Assembly: GCF_018130765.1 (NCBI RefSeq)
Contig: NZ_JAFCJZ010000003.1
Span: 186,001 to 250,000, forward strand
Direction of reading: 5' to 3'
From: Bradyrhizobium iriomotense
GTDB lineage: Bacteria; Pseudomonadota; Alphaproteobacteria; Rhizobiales; Xanthobacteraceae
DNA length: 64,000 bases
The notes under the pieces were generated by a model. It did no database searches and was not told the DNA's origin. It saw nothing but the letters and a program-made list of their open reading frames with translations. Positions 60,951 to 64,000 of this stretch are shown one piece after another. The stretch's first letter is position 1, and every line of letters starts with the position of its first letter. The translations under genes and the position numbers were made by a program.

Positions 60951-62438
60951 ATGATGTCAGTTGCATATGACTTTGCGCATTCGCCGGCGACCGAATTCAT
61001 GGGCCGGCCACAGCATCTGCTCATCGACGGCCGCCGCGTCCCCGCCAGCTCCGGCCGCACCTTCAAATCCCTCAATCCTGCGACCGGGCAGGTCATCGCC
61101 ACCTTCGCCGAAGGCGGCGAGGCCGATGTCGAACATGCGGTCGCCGCCGCGCGCCGGGCGTTCGAAGGTCCGTGGCGGACGATGCGCGCCTCCGAGCGCG
61201 GCCAGATCCTGTTACGCTGGGCGGACCTGCTGAAGCGGAACGCCGAGGAAATCATCGAGCTCGAGTCGATCGATGCTGGCAAGCCCATTGCTGCAACGAT
61301 GCGCCAGGACTTTCCGGCTGCCGTGGACACGCTGATCTATTACGCCGGCTGGGCCGACAAGATCAGCGGCGATGTCGTGCCCGTGCGCGACGATGCGCTG
61401 ACCTACACCATGCGCGAGCCGGTCGGCGTGGTCGCGGCGATCGTGCCGTGGAATTTCCCGCTGATGATCGGGATGTGGAAGCTCGCGCCGGCGCTGGCCT
61501 GCGGCTGCACGATCGTGATGAAGCCGGCCGAGCTGACCTCGCTGTCGGCGCTGCGCATCGCCGAGCTCGCGCTCGAAGCAGGACTTCCGGCAGGCGTCTT
61601 CAACGTCGTGACGGGTCCGGGCCGCGTCGTCGGCGACGCGCTGGTCAATCACCCCGACGTCGACAAGGTCACCTTCACCGGCTCGCCCGGTGTGGGCCGC
61701 GGAATCATGAAGGGCGCGGCGAGCAACTTCAAGCGCGTCTCGCTCGAGCTCGGCGGCAAGTCGGCCAATGTCATTTTCGACGATGCCGATCTCGAAGCAG
61801 CGAGCAAGGCGGCGGCCTCCGGCATCTTCTTCAACGCCGGCCAGGTCTGCTCGGCCGGCTCGCGCGTGCTGGTGCAGGAGAAGGCCTATGACGAGGTCGT
61901 CGAGCGGCTGGCTGCACGCGCGAAATCGCTCAGGATCGGCGATCCGCTCGACCGCAAGACGGCGCTCGGCCCCGTCATCTCCGAGAAGCAGATGAAGTCG
62001 ATCCTCGACTATGTCGCTATCGGCCGGAGGGAGGGCGCGAGCCTCGTCACCGGCGGGACGCGGGTCGGCGAGCGCGGCTACTTCATCAGCCCCGCTGTGT
62101 TCGCGGGCGTGGCGCACGAGATGCGGATCTCGCAGGAGGAGATCTTCGGCCCCGTCGTCAGCGTCATCAAGTTCAGGGACGAGGCCGATGCGCTGCGGAT
62201 CGCCAACGGCACAGCCTACAGCCTCGCTGCGGGCGTCTGGAGCCGCGACATCGGCAAGCTGCAGCGCTTCGCCAAGAGGGCGCGCGCCGGCACGGTCTGG
62301 ATGAACACCTATGGCTACACCGACGTGCGCCTGCCCTGGGGCGGCGAGCGCGACTCCGGGCTCGGCCGCGAGCACGGCACCGCCGCACTCGACAATTTCA
62401 CCGAGCCCAAGGCTGTCTGGATGAATCTGGCCGTCTGA
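60951..62438 (+). CDS. Aldehyde dehydrogenase
   Basis: 495 residues. Catalytic C300 in NAGQVCSAGSRVLV and E266 in VSLELGGKSANVIFDD; AAIVPWNFPLMIGMWKLAPA and TFTGSPGVGRGIMKG make the NAD site; LPWGGERDSGLGREHG closes. It resembles phenylacetaldehyde/betaine-type ALDHs. ATG 60951 has an ideal aggagg ribosome binding site. Divergent from the ModE-PBP regulator; followed by a strong terminator. The substrate is not assignable by eye. Confidence 0.93.
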   Translation: MMSVAYDFAHSPATEFMGRPQHLLIDGRRVPASSGRTFKSLNPATGQVIATFAEGGEADVEHAVAAARRAFEGPWRTMRASERGQILLRWADLLKRNAEEIIELESIDAGKPIAATMRQDFPAAVDTLIYYAGWADKISGDVVPVRDDALTYTMREPVGVVAAIVPWNFPLMIGMWKLAPALACGCTIVMKPAELTSLSALRIAELALEAGLPAGVFNVVTGPGRVVGDALVNHPDVDKVTFTGSPGVGRGIMKGAASNFKRVSLELGGKSANVIFDDADLEAASKAAASGIFFNAGQVCSAGSRVLVQEKAYDEVVERLAARAKSLRIGDPLDRKTALGPVISEKQMKSILDYVAIGRREGASLVTGGTRVGERGYFISPAVFAGVAHEMRISQEEIFGPVVSVIKFRDEADALRIANGTAYSLAAGVWSRDIGKLQRFAKRARAGTVWMNTYGYTDVRLPWGGERDSGLGREHGTAALDNFTEPKAVWMNLAV

Positions 62439-62463
62439 TTACCTCCCGATCGGCCAATCCTGG

Positions 62464-62499
62464 GCCCGCCTGATCGTCCGGTCAGGCGGGCTCTTTTTT
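62464..62499 (+). terminator. Rho-independent terminator of the aldehyde dehydrogenase gene
   Basis: gcccgcctga, 8-base loop, tcaggcgggc, then tcttttttc: a perfect 10-bp stem with a T run, 25 bp after the stop. Confidence 0.93.
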
Positions 62500-62625
62500 C
62501 GAGATCGATAAAATTGTCTGCATTCGGCTCAGCGGCCGCAAACCCTCCCGACAAGAAGCACGGCGCCTTAAACCAGAGCTTTGGAACCGGCCTGCATCCT
62601 GCCCGCAACAGGGCAGGGCATTATC

Positions 62626-62889
62626 ATGTCAATCTTCAGGGAGATCGTCGTGGCGGTTGCGGGAGTCTACGCGCTCCTGTTCGCCTGCGACGCAGTGTTC
62701 GGCGTCGGCGAGCCGCGCTTCGACGACGCCTATTACCGCGCCGGCTTCTATGCACCCAAGCCGAAGGAGTTTCGGTTCGCGAGCGACACGCCGCCGGCGG
62801 TCCGCGTCAGCGACGCCTTCGCGCAGTTTGCGCCGAGCGACGCAAAGCCGAACAGGCGTTACTCGTCGCTGACGACGATCATTCGCTGA
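62626..62889 (+). CDS. Small exported or membrane-anchored hypothetical protein
   Basis: 87 residues: a hydrophobic start (EIVVAVAGVYALLFACDAVF) and then a polar part with FDDAYYRAGFYAPKPKEFRF. It looks like a single-pass or secreted small protein; no family recognised. ATG 62626 opens the hydrophobic segment. Its stop lies 3 bases before that of the convergent hydrolase gene. Confidence 0.68.
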   Translation: MSIFREIVVAVAGVYALLFACDAVFGVGEPRFDDAYYRAGFYAPKPKEFRFASDTPPAVRVSDAFAQFAPSDAKPNRRYSSLTTIIR

Positions 62890-62892
62890 CCC

Positions 62893-63789
62893 TCATTCCC
62901 CCTGGATCCACTCCGCAAGCCCACGCCACAGCGTGTCGCGGTGCTCGGGGCGGAAGAAGCCGAAATGGCCGATGGCCTTGGCGCCGACGTCGGAGGGCTT
63001 CACCGTCAACACCTCCGGCTTGATCGCAGTGAAGCCGCCCGTGAGCAGCTCGACCGCGGGCCGTGTCGCCCAGGGATCGTCGGAGAAACACAGCGCGCGC
63101 AGCTCGCCCCTAAACTTCGCGAAATTGTCCAGCGCGGGCAGCTTTGAATCGAACAGATAGCGCGGCATCCGGACCCACTCGGCCCATTGCAGGAAGACGC
63201 CCTTGGGCAGATCCTCGCCGATGCCGGCCCAGCCCGGCGCGTAACCGAATGCGTGGGCCAGCGGCACGCCAATGAGGTTCATGAAGGCGTAGACGCGGTA
63301 TTTCTCCGGCGAGGTCATCAGCCGCCAGGTCGCGGCCTGCGAGGCCACGAAGGCGGCGCGGGAAATCTCGCTGTTGTTCTCGATCAGCCCGAGCGCCTGG
63401 CCGCCGTAGGAATGGCCGATATAGGCAAGGGGCAGAGTGTTGTAACGCTCGCGCATCCAGCGCACGGCGGCGGTAACGTCGAGCGCGGCCCAGTCCGACA
63501 TCGAGGCCTTGAAGCCGACCAGCGATTTCGGCTGGTTGTAGCCGACCATCGCTGGCAGCCGGGAGTCGCCGATGCCGCGGTAGTCATAGGTGAGGACCGC
63601 GCAGCCGCGATGGGCGAGATAGGACGCAAAGCCGCGATAGATCTTTCGCGGCACGGCGGTGGCCGAATTGATCAGGACGGCGTGGCGCTTGGCGCCGCGC
63701 GGCAGGAACAGGGTGCCGGCCAGCGCATACCCGTCGGTCGCCGGGAAGCTGATCTCGTCGATGAAAACGTCGTCGCGCGCCGCGTCCAT
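62893..63789 (-). CDS. Alpha/beta hydrolase
   Basis: 298 residues. Nucleophile elbow YIGHSYGGQALGLI (G-H-S-Y-G-G), an early oxyanion region (HAVLINSATAVPRKIYRGFA), LTYDYRGIGDSRLP and a terminal His region (IGHFGFFRPEHRDTLW). Belongs to the serine-hydrolase group annotated as alpha/beta hydrolase (YheT-like or BAAT-like). ATG 63789 was chosen at the conserved start; the frame continues upstream without support. Substrate unknown. Confidence 0.85.
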   Translation of the reverse strand: MDAARDDVFIDEISFPATDGYALAGTLFLPRGAKRHAVLINSATAVPRKIYRGFASYLAHRGCAVLTYDYRGIGDSRLPAMVGYNQPKSLVGFKASMSDWAALDVTAAVRWMRERYNTLPLAYIGHSYGGQALGLIENNSEISRAAFVASQAATWRLMTSPEKYRVYAFMNLIGVPLAHAFGYAPGWAGIGEDLPKGVFLQWAEWVRMPRYLFDSKLPALDNFAKFRGELRALCFSDDPWATRPAVELLTGGFTAIKPEVLTVKPSDVGAKAIGHFGFFRPEHRDTLWRGLAEWIQGE

Positions 63790-63969
63790 GGGCAGAAGCT
63801 GTCCTGCCAGTTTTCCTAGCCATCCCAGCAAATGCGAATTTGGCTTTCCCTGCAAGGGTTTGCAGTGCGAAACGGATTTACAACTGGCGATGTCGCGCCA
63901 GCCTGTGTATAAGGCGGCCCTCGCAACCCTTAGATCAGGTTGTGCTTTTTGCTTCACGGAGAGATTGCG

Positions 63970-64000
63970 ATGTCCGAGCGGTGGACGCCCGAGTCCTGGC
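63970..64000 (+). CDS. Start of a class II DAHP synthase gene (partial)
   Basis: Only ten codons are in the window: MSERWTPESW after a good ggagag ribosome binding site (63958-63963). That N-terminus matches alphaproteobacterial class II 3-deoxy-7-phosphoheptulonate synthases, which begin with M-S-x-R/K-W-T-P-x-S-W. This enzyme opens the shikimate pathway. Only the first residues could be judged. Confidence 0.65.
   Translation, partial: MSERWTPESW

Overview
The window reads as one chromosome segment of a Bradyrhizobium-like alphaproteobacterium. The basis is protein-family content (PleC/PdhS-type kinase, Omp25-like porin, TRAP and ModE-type regulators, class II DAHP synthase), very high GC, and several hairpin-rich intergenic repeats of the kind common in Bradyrhizobium and its relatives. 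This assignment is from recognition, not from a search.

Layout. Bases 1-3150 are a worn region: the tail of a YeeE/YedE transporter, a possible PQQ-propeller scrap, a membrane protein bracketed by two 34-bp direct repeats, and a decayed membrane/PH-like gene. Bases 3153-12890 are a complete-looking siderophore locus: TonB receptor, SbnI-like ParB/Srx protein, SbnH-like decarboxylase, SbnA-like synthase, opine dehydrogenase, one NIS synthetase, an MFS exporter, and the remnant of a periplasmic siderophore-binding protein. Bases 13031-22816 are mostly housekeeping: dusA, Omp25-like porin, retropepsin-like protease, DUF1289, PdhS-like kinase, NhaD, a beta-hydroxyacid dehydrogenase, a VOC protein, the Mrp/ApbC ATPase and a TRAP binding protein. 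Bases 23121-33704 are accessory: a YunG-like protein, a MarR regulator with a perfect palindrome in front, an MFS remnant, a CMD-cupin-SDR operon, and a three-gene operon of CHAT protease, multi-pass membrane protein and alpha/beta-hydrolase-CHAT fusion. Then come a two-component system, an M20 peptidase bracketed by two 150-bp repeats, TRAP permease genes, a LysR/HIBADH/ALDH unit, and a periplasmic-binding-protein/pentameric ligand-gated channel fusion (43669-45918). Bases 46002-64000 are again largely core: moaA, gph, rpiA, gor, a PobA-like hydroxylase, a TerB/TerC/UPF0114 group, ModE-like regulators with a Mo-box-like site, an aldehyde dehydrogenase, an alpha/beta hydrolase and the start of a DAHP synthase gene.

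Three loci stand out. The siderophore locus has an enzyme order that can be mapped step by step onto an opine-type siderophore such as rhizobactin. The CHAT operon has the architecture of a protease-activated membrane-effector (possibly immune) system. The PBP-channel fusion looks like a ligand-gated ion channel that senses a small periplasmic solute. Functions for all three are inference from domains and context.

Limits: no searches or alignments were run. Start codons were chosen by eye from ribosome binding sites, overlaps and signal sequences. Residue numbers refer to the start given for each gene.
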